Assembly (NCBI GenBank): GCA_963971305.1
Contig: OZ020303.1
Coordinates: 38,180,106-38,244,105, forward strand
DNA: 64,000 bases
Source of the DNA: Arcuatula senhousia
Taxonomy: Eukaryota > Mollusca > Bivalvia > Mytilida > Mytilidae
Direction: 5' to 3'
Numbering within the stretch: the stretch's first letter is position 1; every line of letters starts with the position of its first letter. Position numbers and translations under genes: made by a program. This document shows positions 45,639-55,651 of this stretch, piece after piece. The notes under the pieces were generated by a model. That model saw only the letters and a list, made by a program, of their open reading frames with translations, was not told where the DNA came from and made no database searches.

Positions 45639-46632
45639 TGTAAATTAGCAAAAGTCACAAAATTGAGACAATAAACCTTTATTATAAAGGTATGTGTAGA
45701 AATAAAAAAAATATGTTACTGTACTTGTAAGACCAAACAAAACAATACAGTATTTGTTTAGGACAACCTATTCCTACATGCATTTGACATGTACCTTTAA
45801 TTTTATGCCTCTCCTAATTTTTTTGCCTATTTTATTACAAAGACCTTTGAAATGCAAACCCCCCCCCCCAACCCCCATTAACTGTGAAATGAGGTGGCGG
45901 GGTACGGAGGTGGATGTGGCGGAGAGCGGGGGTGGAGAGGGCGGGGAGCGGGGAAGAGAACCCCCCTGAAATAATACATGTAGCTCTTGAGGTTGTTTTT
46001 TTGGGCATTTGGATTTTTTATGCAACCAAGAACATTCATCCTACCTAACTGAATTTTAAAAACACACATTTTTGATGGATCCCTTCATGTCTGACATTTA
46101 AGCTGTATAAACATGTAGGTACATGTAATACAATGTACTTTTTTTTCTATTTTAAGTCTTCTTATGTTTATTTTGATTAAAAAATAAAAACCTACATCAT
46201 GCACAATGTACTTGAAATATATTTTAAAAAAGGCTAACGTTAATCTGGAACTTTAGTAACAGGACAATCAATGTACGTTGACTTCTTGGCACACGTACAT
46301 ATGTGTATAATTTGAATCATCACTGTACGTGGCATTCCACACGGTTCATGTACACAATTACAAAATTAACCTAGCTACATGACAATGATGCGATGATCGT
46401 TTCGTGATATAAAACACATAATTATGATATGAATGACTCAGTCACCTCAATGACAATGAGTAAAATGTTTTAACTTTTATGGAAGCAAATCGGGTCAGCA
46501 AAAACGAAAATAAGAACGTGTTTTCAAGATTCTGACTGTCAGCTCTTGTGTCTGAAATACATCTGCAACGATTCAAACCTCTTTAAGAAGTTGTACATTA
46601 AATAACATTTATCAAAGCATAATTTTCCTTAC
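45639..46632. other. Interior right flank, no gene recognised
   Basis: Low-complexity C run at 45861-45870 and a G-rich GGAGAGCGGGG patch at 45900-45960. ORFs here are low-complexity Pro/Gly-rich shadows. Confidence 0.45.
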
Positions 46633-46671
46633 CTGTGGATCCACGTGGTTCATCCATGTCAATCGCGCCAT
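46633..46671 (-). CDS. Possible first coding exon of gene D
   Basis: On the minus strand ATG (46671-46669) in a fair start context (G at -3, G at +4) opens 13 codons, MARLTWMNHVDPQ, ending at a strong donor CAG|GTAAGG in phase 0. This phase matches the acceptor of the exon at 35973, which begins TWMETK. The surrounding 46630-46950 is richer in CpG than its neighbours, as expected for a promoter. If correct, gene C lies entirely inside a 10.7-kb gene D intron, and the start sits 350 bp inside the right end of the 33-kb element. It could equally belong to an unrelated transcript. Confidence 0.45.
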
Positions 46672-46938
46672 TCCATTCATTAATTAAATGCGCAAAAAAT
46701 CTGGCCGTCGAATGGAATAATTTGATTGGTTTCCGACAATTTACGGAACTTCCCGATCATGTGATTGACAAGTGAAAACAGAATTGCTCCCCACTGTTGC
46801 TAGGCGCTAAGTAATGGCGTTTTCCACAATGTTAATTCCCCGTAAGGATTTAGAAATGGGCGGAGCTTCAATCTCAGTGAACCATTTACATTGTAAACAA
46901 TGCGAAACGCTTGGAAAATGGTAAAACTAGTGTCCTGG

Positions 46939-47018
46939 GTAGGTTTTTTTGACATTTTTACAACTATTTAAAAAAATTCCAATATTTTTGTACAAACACT
47001 GAAGGGTGACCCAGAGTA
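46939..47018 (-). repeat. Right terminal inverted repeat of the 33-kb element
   Basis: Reverse complement reads TACTCTGGGTCACCCT and then, inward, TTGTAAAAATGTCAAAAAAA, matching the left end at 14005-14073. Confidence 0.7.
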
Positions 47019-47020
47019 TA

Positions 47021-47100
47021 GGTAATTCTGCCTTCGGAGGGTTGAGGGTACATTGGCCTGTCTTGTGAGTTAAACATTTTTTTCTGGTTTATTTTCGTAC
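47021..47100 (+). repeat. Dispersed repeat H, right part of the interrupted copy
   Basis: From GGTAATT at 47021 the sequence aligns without gaps to the continuous copy at window positions about 31-76, reaching GCCTGTCTTGTGAGTT and then CATTTTT. It begins exactly where the left part at 14002 stopped. Confidence 0.65.
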
Positions 47101-47339
47101 ATCCGCAGGTTGGTTAATGCATTTTTCCGGAAAATCGTCCGTTTCCCGACCCTTTCAAACTAAACAATTAAAAACCAATTATAAAGTTATTTTATATCGA
47201 AATGATCAGGAATTTGATATGTATTTAGAAAATACGTAAATGCGTTAAAATACTGCTGATTTAGTACCATAAATACATGTAAGTATCCATGGCAACCATT
47301 TAGTCTGCAACATGGCTTTTCTCGGATTTGGAAATTGAA

Positions 47340-47560
47340 GTTGAAACACAAAAGTGTTGGTGCTAACCTCGGGGAATTAAAACTCCACCAGCAGCGCTAA
47401 CCTACACGGGTGATAGAAATTCAAATGACAACAAAGTTCCAGACATTAAATTTTGCTACGCCTGACGCGCGTTTCGTCTATTAAAGACTCATCAGAGGCG
47501 CTCTACCAAAAATATTGAAAAAGCCAAAAACATACGATTATGACGAGCATAGAACACTAT
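47340..47560 (+). repeat. Dispersed repeat Q with GACGCGCGTTTCGTCTAT
   Basis: AACACAAAAGTGTTGG ... CCTCGGGGAATT ... ACTCCACCAGC ... TTGCTACGCCTGACGCGCG ... CTCATCAGAGGCGC. The reverse of the same family occurs at 61667-61980 and 62025-62262. I know this motif as very common in mussel sequence. Confidence 0.8.
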
Positions 47561-48890
47561 GAGAAATTATTTTAATTTTTGGTCTAAAAGGGTAAATCAG
47601 AATAAGAAAAACCTGGGTTTTTCATCTTGATATCGTTTTTATTTTTTATTTTCAAAAATACAAAAAATGAGCAGCAATTCTCAAATTCCATATGTTATGT
47701 TCTATTTTATGGTGAAATTCTAAAACAATCGATGTCGGTCTGCGGGGTGCTAAAACGGATTTAAGAAATGAGGTATCAAATTTCGCCTGATTTGCCAAAT
47801 AAGGTAAAAGGGGCGGGACTTAATTTTCGATAAAAAGTTCTTCTATTCGGGTTTTTAAAACTATGGATTAATATTTATGAAATATAATGGTTCGGATAAC
47901 TGAAAATAATTATGTCAGACTACATAAGATATTAAAATTACAAATATTTTATCGAATATATATGGTACAGGCATTTTATTTTTCCGAGCATTCGTCGCAA
48001 TAAGGGAGACAACTCTTGGATACTTTTTTTAACTTTTGGCGGGACTAACGTCATTAACATTGCTGCGTTGGCCCTTTTTGCTTGGCATATATGTGTCTCT
48101 GTTATGGGTGTTGTGTCATGTGTGGGTCTTCACAACTCATTTTTTTTTGTTTCCATTAGTCCCTATCATGATTATGACTGAAATACTGTTAACTAGGCAT
48201 TAAACAAAAAACAAAAAACAATCAAAGCGACTGTTCATCCCCTTTCGTCTATGGCCCATCAGGTCAAGTTATCTAACGGTGATCTTTAGAAAATTTAAAA
48301 AGATTTGTTACGAGATGTGGTTTCAAATGGACCTAGATTCGGGGATTCTTCGATCATAATGGACAGTATTGGAGACTTTGTCAGATAAAGCGGGAATTGA
48401 ACCAAGAACCTAATCACACCTGCAGACAAGGCTTTTAACAATACAAATATCTATTAAAATAACTCAGCATTGATGGTAATTGTTCCGCTAGTGCTACATA
48501 CACTCGTACTCCATCTGACAAAGATGAGATCATAGCCAACCATAATTCTTGCATGTCCTCTTTAATAGTCCAAACAAATAAGAGTTGTCATATTTTTACT
48601 GGATTTCTAAACTTTGCAAAAGACCGTACAAAGAAAGGCATATAACTGCATGGATCTACGTCATGGTCAACGACAGAGCTGACCGTTTAATTCACTAACT
48701 AAAGATTTCTTCTGTCAAAGAAGGACACCAAGCACACTGGTACATTATCGTTGTTGAATCAATTATATGTTGATTTTAAAAAGATCAAAAGATTTGTTAG
48801 CTAATTTTAAATCCTATTAATTTTAAGGTTCATTCTTTGAAAATTTCAATTTTCCAACTCTGTAGATCACACTCAATTACAAATTGCATA
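47561..48890. other. No gene; diverged repeat H tail at 48010-48230
   Basis: 48010-48230 (TTGCTTGGCATATATGTG ... TTAGTCCCTATCATGATTATGAC ... GGCATTAAACAAAAAAC) matches the 3' half of repeat H seen at 150-275. The remainder shows nothing. Confidence 0.5.
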
Positions 48891-49269
48891 AGTGTTGTCT
48901 AAGAAAAACTTCTGGAAAAGTCATTGTTACTTTAGGTTAAAAATATTTATTTTTCCAACACATCTTATACAGATAAGATTTGTTACACATAGGACAAAGC
49001 TTGCATTATGCTTGATTTTCTCATTGACAAAATATTTATCATATTTGGAGGAGAGATTTTTCAACAACAAATTGACAATGAGAAAATGTTCTCCTCTCCT
49101 CACCGACTTGCTTTCATACAGTTACGAGACTAATTTTTTTTCAGGAACCCGAAAAGAACAATACATGAAAGAGGCAAGGTCCTTCATTCTCACTATCAGA
49201 TATATTGAGGATATATCCTCTCCGTCAAAAAAAACTTCATTTTTTAGATTAATTCTTTAATATATCCAT

Positions 49270-49540
49270 CAGAGTTATGAATCAAAGTAACCACTGAACA
49301 TGGTGCCTGATAGTACCACATCTGCACCAACACTAGACGACTTCAAGGCCCGTATTACCACTCTACCAGCGGCCTTGGTCAACACCATCTCAGCCTAATG
49401 CCAAGAACAGATACAGATGTAGATAGTTTTATCCTTTTTGTTTGTTTTTGGAACTGTTCAGAGATGGTGTCTGTATGAGCCAGAGTCAATCAACACTCTA
49501 TATGAGTCCGACTCTTAATTGAAAGAAGAAGAAGAAGAAT
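49270..49540 (+). pseudogene. 3' end of a truncated LINE with (GAA)n tail
   Basis: A frame reads MVPDSTTSAPTLDDFKARIT and continues to LVNTISA-stop at about 49399, resembling the 'WN.LP......S.D.FK.RL' C-terminus of many LINE reverse transcriptases. A 3' UTR and an AAGAAGAAGAAG tail follow at 49526-49540. It is a different family from the LINE at 19655. 5' truncation is typical of dead LINE copies. Confidence 0.55.
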
Positions 49541-49799
49541 CTACTTGCTTCACTTCAATTTAGGATTTGCATCTCGAATATGAACTTGGTGGCCATCTCA
49601 GTACAAAAATGAACGATAAAAGAGACGACTTTAGTTTTCATATTATTATGTTTACTTACCTGAAAAGTATCTTGTATACGGTGTTTATTTTTCATAACGT
49701 ATTCGATATGCCTGCCAGGGCTTGTACAAATTTTCAGATTATTTATCCGACACCACTGTCTCGATGACAGACTATTAGACCAAGCTTAAGATCAGTAAA

Positions 49800-50390
49800 T
49801 AAGTCTCATACGATCTCTAAAAAAATTGTTCCTTCGTTATCATAAGTTGTTCTTAAATAAGAGTATTAAAGTAACAAAAAATAAAATAGAGTTTTACTTA
49901 AAACATCCAAATAAAAAAGTACGTCAAAACATGACAAAGTTTAGAATTAGTGACCATCAATTATTTATTGAAACTGGCAGATTTCTAAAAATTCCCAGAC
50001 ATTTGAGACTATGAGAAACCTGTAATGCTTTAGATGATGAACAACATTTCTTTTTAGATTGTATGATTAACAAAAAAGAAAGGGATACATTTCTTCATAA
50101 CCTTTTAAATTGGTATCCAAATTTTGATCTTCTTAACAATAATGAAAACTAATAAAAATTCTAAACCCGTCAACACCTAAAGAAATTGTTGTCTCTTTTA
50201 TAGATCGGTCATTAGATCTGAGGAAGGGAGACCCTAGTTAGTTCTAATATTAAATATAAAATGTTTGTTTCATACTCTCAATGTCAATTTGTTATTATTC
50301 ATGTATGTCAATATCATTGTTTTATAATGTATTCCATGACTGTACTGGTCTCCAGTTGCATTAAATAAAGTTATCAGTCACTGGTGAAAA
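49800..50390 (+). pseudogene. 5'-truncated relative of the LINE at 19655, with a stop at a zinc-ligand Cys
   Basis: The translation MTKFRISDHQLFIETGRFLK-IPRHLRL-stop-ETCNALDDEQHFFLDC parallels residues 1048-1096 of the intact LINE (RISSHTLMIERGRHLQIPKN-LRLC). TGA replaces the TGT codon of the first zinc-knuckle Cys. The homologous reading continues past the stop to about LLNWYPN. A 3' UTR follows, with a weak AATAAAG near 50365. It represents a distinct, older subfamily. Confidence 0.8.
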
Positions 50391-52385
50391 AAATTAAATT
50401 ATGTTAAACGAAATGGTTTGTTTTGATAAGTGTTTAGCTGGGTGACCGTGTTGTCACACGGCAGAACCATTACGGAGAAAAACAATGCTAACATGCAATT
50501 TTTTCACGGTTTATGACAATTTTCAACTTTTAATCTCGAAAATATCAAAAATATGAATGTAATAAACTTTAAAAACATGCTCAGTATATAAACAAGAACA
50601 TATTGTATAAGGATTTAATTTCTTTTTGTCGAACACAATGGTATATTTTTAAATCATTCACGAACGGTGTGCTCAATTTGATTACATTGACACAGACAAT
50701 TCAAACTGGTTAATATAAACAGGCCTGTATAGAGTAATAATCTGGTAAGTTATGCTTCTATATATTAAGTAAAAGAAGTTAAATAAAATTTTGTTTTAAT
50801 GAAAATATCAATATCCAATAATAACGTTCAAGATTTTTTTTATACATTTCCAGCATTACAAAATGACTCTAAATACATGCAATAAAACTTGGTAACGGAC
50901 CGATACATGCAAAATAATTGCGTTGCAGTCAACAGGTGTAACTGAAATACAATTAAGAGGTACCTAATTTGACAGTGTTCTGATGATGCAAATACAAGAC
51001 AGGTCACTCTTGTTATGTTGACTGCAAAAAGTAATACATAATGTCATCGTTAATATTAAAAATTCAAAGTAAACACAAAACATCAAAAATCATTGGAAAA
51101 AACTATTTTACCTAATGCTCTTTTTACCACAACATCAAAATGTCAGCGTTCAGACGGGGAATAAATTCTGTAATGCATATTACAAAGTTTAAAACAACAA
51201 CTTAATCCCAACCAATAATTCAAATATAATAAAAGGTAATAACAAAACGACCGAACTTGAAGATATAATCTGAAACGTGGAACTGAAAATACAAAACAAC
51301 GCAGACACACCGGAGAAATAAGAGATGGCAATGGTCTTGATTTAGAACAGGCCTTTAAAAATATGGTTGAACTTGGTTTTAATGCAAAACCTCCCTCATT
51401 CATATTATTTATCGGTACAAGTTACAAAATATATATGTTTTTTCTTTGTTTTGCGTCAACTCTACTCTGAATACCTACCAGCCAGCAAGGCAAAGAAACA
51501 CACAGAGAGACAAAAACACAAATCATTTGAACCATTTAACTTGAGTCATTTATGTGGCAATGTATTAAGTCATGCTGACAACCATTACAGATGTACATAC
51601 CCCGGACCTTTAAGATGTATGTAACATGTATAAGGTTCTGCACCTTTTGTCATAACTAAAACCATTACGTACATGAAGCTTCATACGAACAAACACACCA
51701 ATAGCCATCTTACAATTACAAGAAAGGAGAAGGTTGTTGCATCCACCTGGCGGCACCAGAACTGCATGATATTGCTACATTTTTTATTTAACATTTATAA
51801 ATTTAACTCAGACTGTCGTTTGCAGTTAAGACACGACGTTCATGCGACAGTCGCTGACAAAGTATATACACGCACCATTTGTCTGATACATTAAAAATCA
51901 TGCATGTATTCGTCCGTAACGTAGATTATTTGCATGTACCCCTTTTTCTTGGACAGCGACATGCTTTGCAGTCCATGGCTTCGTAAATAAATTGATGAAC
52001 AGCCTATACAATTTCAAAAATCATTAAAAGAGCACAAACCTTTTAAAAAACACAAAAAAGTGGTTTTTGCTACACGTTGCTCGTATTGAAAGAGTGCTAT
52101 AGTACGACGGTAGGCTATTGGTTTGTTAATGTTCTCGAAAACTAAATACCCGATTTCAATGTTTCAAACATAAATATTTGGCTAGTTCATTTTTCTTTAT
52201 ACTGTACGCTTCAGTTTTTCTATTATCATTTGTAAACACAAAAAAATGTCTTACCTTTTCTAACTATATCCATCCCAAATAGTGTATTTTACCTGTGTTT
52301 TAATCCGTTTCAAGGATTTTACGTCTATGTCCTGTTCGTCAACAATATTTCTCGTCTTAATGGTTCTGCCGTGTGGTTGTGGTTT
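50391..52385. other. 2 kb without recognised features
   Basis: Overlapping short ORFs at 51143-51894 on both strands lack motifs and splice context. No tandem or inverted repeats were noticed. Confidence 0.45.
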
Positions 52386-52389
52386 GTGT

Positions 52390-52600
52390 TACTATCGGAA
52401 TCTAAGATTGTAATGTAAGAGGGACTTGTGGCGCGCAATCAAACCTGGTTTAATCCACCTTTTCTTCTGATCAATGAAGTGCCCATACCATGTCAGGCCC
52501 ATTGCAATTTTTAATTTCTTTGGTGTGTTTCCTGGTTTGTCTTTTCTCTTGGTCATTTGAAATTGCTCCTCCAAAGTCTGTTCTTACATTTATTCAAATA
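52390..52600. repeat. Dispersed repeat with TTTTCTCTTGGTCATTTG
   Basis: AATCAAACCTGGTTTAATCC ... TTTGTCTTTTCTCTTGG ... ATTGCTCCTCCAAAGTC is echoed at 44985-45030 and at 63935-63985. The opposite ORFs here are shadows. Confidence 0.55.
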
Positions 52601-52614
52601 TACAATTGCTATCG

Positions 52615-53091
52615 GTCCCGTGCGGGGCCAGGGTGGCGAATAGGCCCGCATCAGAGCCTAGCTTGTCGTAAGAGGCGACTAAGGGTCTTTAGATACTGAC
52701 GTTGGGTCAGTGTTCAGCCCTCACAGTGACCAACTGTATACCCTAGGTGGCTGAATAGGGCCGCGGGGGTTGTCAGGTCTATAATACGGAAATCCTGACC
52801 GCTGAACATAGTGGTCAACTGTGTGGAGATTGCCACGCTTCGTGCAGGTAAATGACCCCTTTGTGGACTGCGAAGTAGTGCACCACATAGGCTAACTTTT
52901 CCGCCCCTGCCCACCTCGCCCCTTTTCCTGTGGTTCTTCAAAATTAACCGGACCTTTGTATCCCACCCCACCCCTATATTTCATTTATCATCATCATTTC
53001 ATGTTCATTTTAACATCCTTTTCATGTTTATCGCTTGTAAATAATCTATATAGCGTGGCACGGGCGTTAACAACAACTCACTCACTCACCT
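52615..53091 (+). mobile_element. SINE-like retroposon with 11-bp target duplication (family S)
   Basis: Flanked by AATTGCTATCG at 52604-52614 and 53092-53102, a perfect 11-bp duplication. The body starts GTCCCGTGCGGGGCCAGGG and GGCGAATAGGCCCGC and ends with an ACTCACTCAC tail. 477 bp with no frame. Variable-length duplication plus simple tail indicates LINE-mediated retroposition. No clear tRNA-type A/B boxes were proven, so 'SINE-like' is used. Confidence 0.9.
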
Positions 53092-53102
53092 AATTGCTAT
53101 CG

Positions 53103-53469
53103 ACCTTGAACAGCCACTGAGTATGAGACATTTGAATTGTTAGCCAATTGATATTGTATGTCGTCTGGCCATAGAACATTGACAGTACATGCAAAATCAG
53201 AGGACTATCAATTTAACCACCTGACACACATATCAGTGGCTTTGTTGATTCTTCCGTAAATGACTCTTTTCAGTGTGAGATGTCCGGTTGAGATGCCGAG
53301 ATGCGAGCACGGGCAGCGAACTCACACTGGTCAATTAACAAATAATATTCGCAGGTGCTGATATTGATGATGTCGATCAATGAAATGCAATGTTATTTAA
53401 AACTTTTTAAGAATGAAGCCACCTAAGATTTCAGAATATAAAAAATTATTTTTACGGAAGAAATAGGAA
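53103..53469. other. No feature recognised
   Basis: A CG-richer patch at 53280-53330 (GATGCGAGCACGGGCAGCG) was not assigned. Confidence 0.4.
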
Positions 53470-53630
53470 CTTACACGTGTTCTTATAAAATCGGCAATGA
53501 TCTTTCACTCGTGATAGAATTTTTTATATCGTTTGGCTCGTTCCGCTGCGCTCCACTCGCACAAAGACTGAAAAATTCTATCACTTGTGAAAGATCGGCC
53601 GGTCTTTTCCAAGAACTTATGTAAGAACCT
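53470..53630. repeat. Imperfect 160-bp foldback
   Basis: The left arm TTACACGTGTTCTTATAAAA ... GATCTTTCACTCGTGATAGA is inverted on the right as TCTATCACTTGTGAAAGATC ... AAGAACTTATGTAA, with about 45 bp of loop (TCGTTCCGCTGCGCTCCACT). It looks like a foldback MITE. The antisense 70-residue ORF runs through it. Confidence 0.75.
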
Positions 53631-55650
53631 ATAATACTTCATCAGGTATGGAGGGCTTTTTTTTACTATTACCGACAAGCTTAGCACTTCTGTGGGCACA
53701 TTTGCCACCAGGACCATATTAAGTAACGAAAGTTTTTTCTCATTGCTATATGAATATCGAACAGTTCGACGTTATGTTGAAATACATTCTTTAACTGTTC
53801 ATTAATAACAGCTGAAAAGCTTTCTTTCTGATTTAGAATGTTTAAATTAAAAAAAAATGTTTGGTATTTTATATAAGTAAACACCATTTGTTCGGCAACT
53901 TGTTTGGTGTATGTTTTACAACTGCTTTCGTTTTAAACTAGCGAAACACAAATCATTACCAAAATCTTTTTTTTTTCATTAGCATAGCAGTGATGATTGC
54001 ACCGAACAAGGACTTGTTCACAAGGCTTTTTCCCAAACCGAATTAAAAAAATCTAGGCCTTAGTACTGCAGATGACCTATATTAACCAACGTTGGTTTTG
54101 TCCTATAATTCCTAAAATTGTAAAAAATGAGTTCATAAGTAATTGACGGGCTGGCAGTTGGCTTGACGCAGACAGTTTTGGGCACCTCCAATGTTAAAAA
54201 CATGTACTTCTATCTTTATCTATGAAAATCAGATAGAAGATTATTCATCTTGAAAAGGCTAAACATTCACACAAACACATAAAACAAAGCTCTGCTCCTG
54301 CGGACTTATACCACTCCTATTGATGGCATTATTTCAGTCAGTTTAGCTCCTTGTTGGACAAATTTTTCAACAAAGCCCTATAACGTGATGTTCTGGTGTA
54401 GCTTGTGATTTTCTATTCTGGAGACGCTGGGACAGTTTATGATTTTCATTGAGAACGTCACATCAAGTCTGACACAAAAGTTTGACACTGGGAATGTTTT
54501 GTTTTTACATTGTTTTCTGCAACTGCACTCGTTGACTTCATTTGATAGTCGACACATGTTTTTGTCTCTCAGATGTTGGTTTGTCTAAATTTGTTTTGAG
54601 CTTTTTAAGATTTGATACGATATTTATATTGACCATTAGCAACGGAAAAGTTTGTCATGCAGCATGCAAGGATTGATACTTCCGTGTGACTGTTTCAGTT
54701 GTTTTTGTGCGTTATGTGTTGTGTTTGTTCGAATTGTTCTCGATTTGTATCTGTCCTTTCAGACTTGTGACATTCGAGTGTTTATTCGAACGTCTGCTTC
54801 TTTGAATTTTGTTTATTATTCTATTTTGACATTTGTAGTTAATTTAATTCAACATTTGTAGTGTATTCTAATTTAACATAAACTTTGAAAAGTTTATTCT
54901 TATTTTAATTTCAGTTTATTTTAAAGAATTGTACATGTAAGTTATTGAAATGAACATGTTAACCATTGTCTGGCTACAGTAACTCAAATAATTGATTACC
55001 GTGTGTGTAGGATTGAACAGACAAAAAAACAAAAAGTTACTGTTACATAGTTTCATGGGCGTAGCTGGCCTAACTTTATCAGACAAGTCTTGAATAATCA
55101 TGTATTACAAAAACAAAACAAGTTATTTCAAAACGGCTCTCGAGTCAGCGAGTCATGACAAAATCAAAATTAGAGCACCTTTACACATGGAATTTTTTAA
55201 TGTTTAGAGTATGAAAATTCAAAGCCAATTTGAATTAGAAGACAAAACAATAGAGTAATTGGTGATTTAATGTTTTACGTGCTACATTGTAGCAATGCAA
55301 TGGCAATGAACATGAAAAAGGTGGTTGGAAATACATGTATGGTGTAAGAATGTGGTACACTTCTTAGCAGTCAACAAATGTTTTTTTTTTACATTATAAA
55401 AAAAAGCAAAACATACAAAAACTTAAGTGCAACTAGCAACGAGATTAAGCAATTAATCAAACATTTATAAAAATGCATCTAACATATCGAATTGGTTTTT
55501 GAATAATCATTTAATGATAAATAATTAGAATTAAAAATTCTTAAAGAACCAAAAAATTGATATCCTTAATAAGAATCAAAGGTTTCGGGGTTTTTGATCG
55601 TTTTTTTTTTATAAATGTAAATAAAAAACTGTCAGAATAAACATAAAAAC
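53631..55650. other. 2 kb, mostly unassigned
   Basis: 54640-54790 contains a reverse, diverged part of family P (TTTCAGACTTGTGACATTCG). ORFs are short and featureless. Confidence 0.45.
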
Positions 55651-55651
55651 G

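Larger units (their letters stand above)
14005..47018. mobile_element. Candidate 33-kb inserted element with inverted ends
   Basis: The left end TACTCCGGGTCACCCT (14005-14020) and right end AGGGTGACCCAGAGTA (47003-47018) are inverted repeats with one mismatch in 16. A second block, TTGTAAACATTTCACAAAA at 14048-14066, is matched inverted by 46939-46963. Flanking TA on both sides fits a TA duplication. Outside, repeat H is broken at TTTC|TA (14002) and resumes in register at 47021, aligning ungapped for 46 positions to the copy at window start. Inside lie genes C and D, an intact LINE and many younger insertions. Seen: ends and broken target. Inferred: a single transposition of a gene-carrying element. 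Alternative: a small element later swollen by nested insertions. No transposase was recognised, so the superfamily is unassigned. Confidence 0.6.

Noticed and set aside
14005..47018. Assignment of the 33-kb unit to Polinton/Maverick or a viral relic
   Set aside because: No DNA polymerase B, retroviral-type integrase, packaging ATPase, protease or capsid reading was recognised, and the TA-type flank does not fit the 6-bp duplication of Polintons.
47021..47100. An 8-9-bp target duplication around the 33-kb element
   Set aside because: Flanks CGTCACTTT and GTAATTCTG do not match; only a TA duplication is compatible with the repeat H register.
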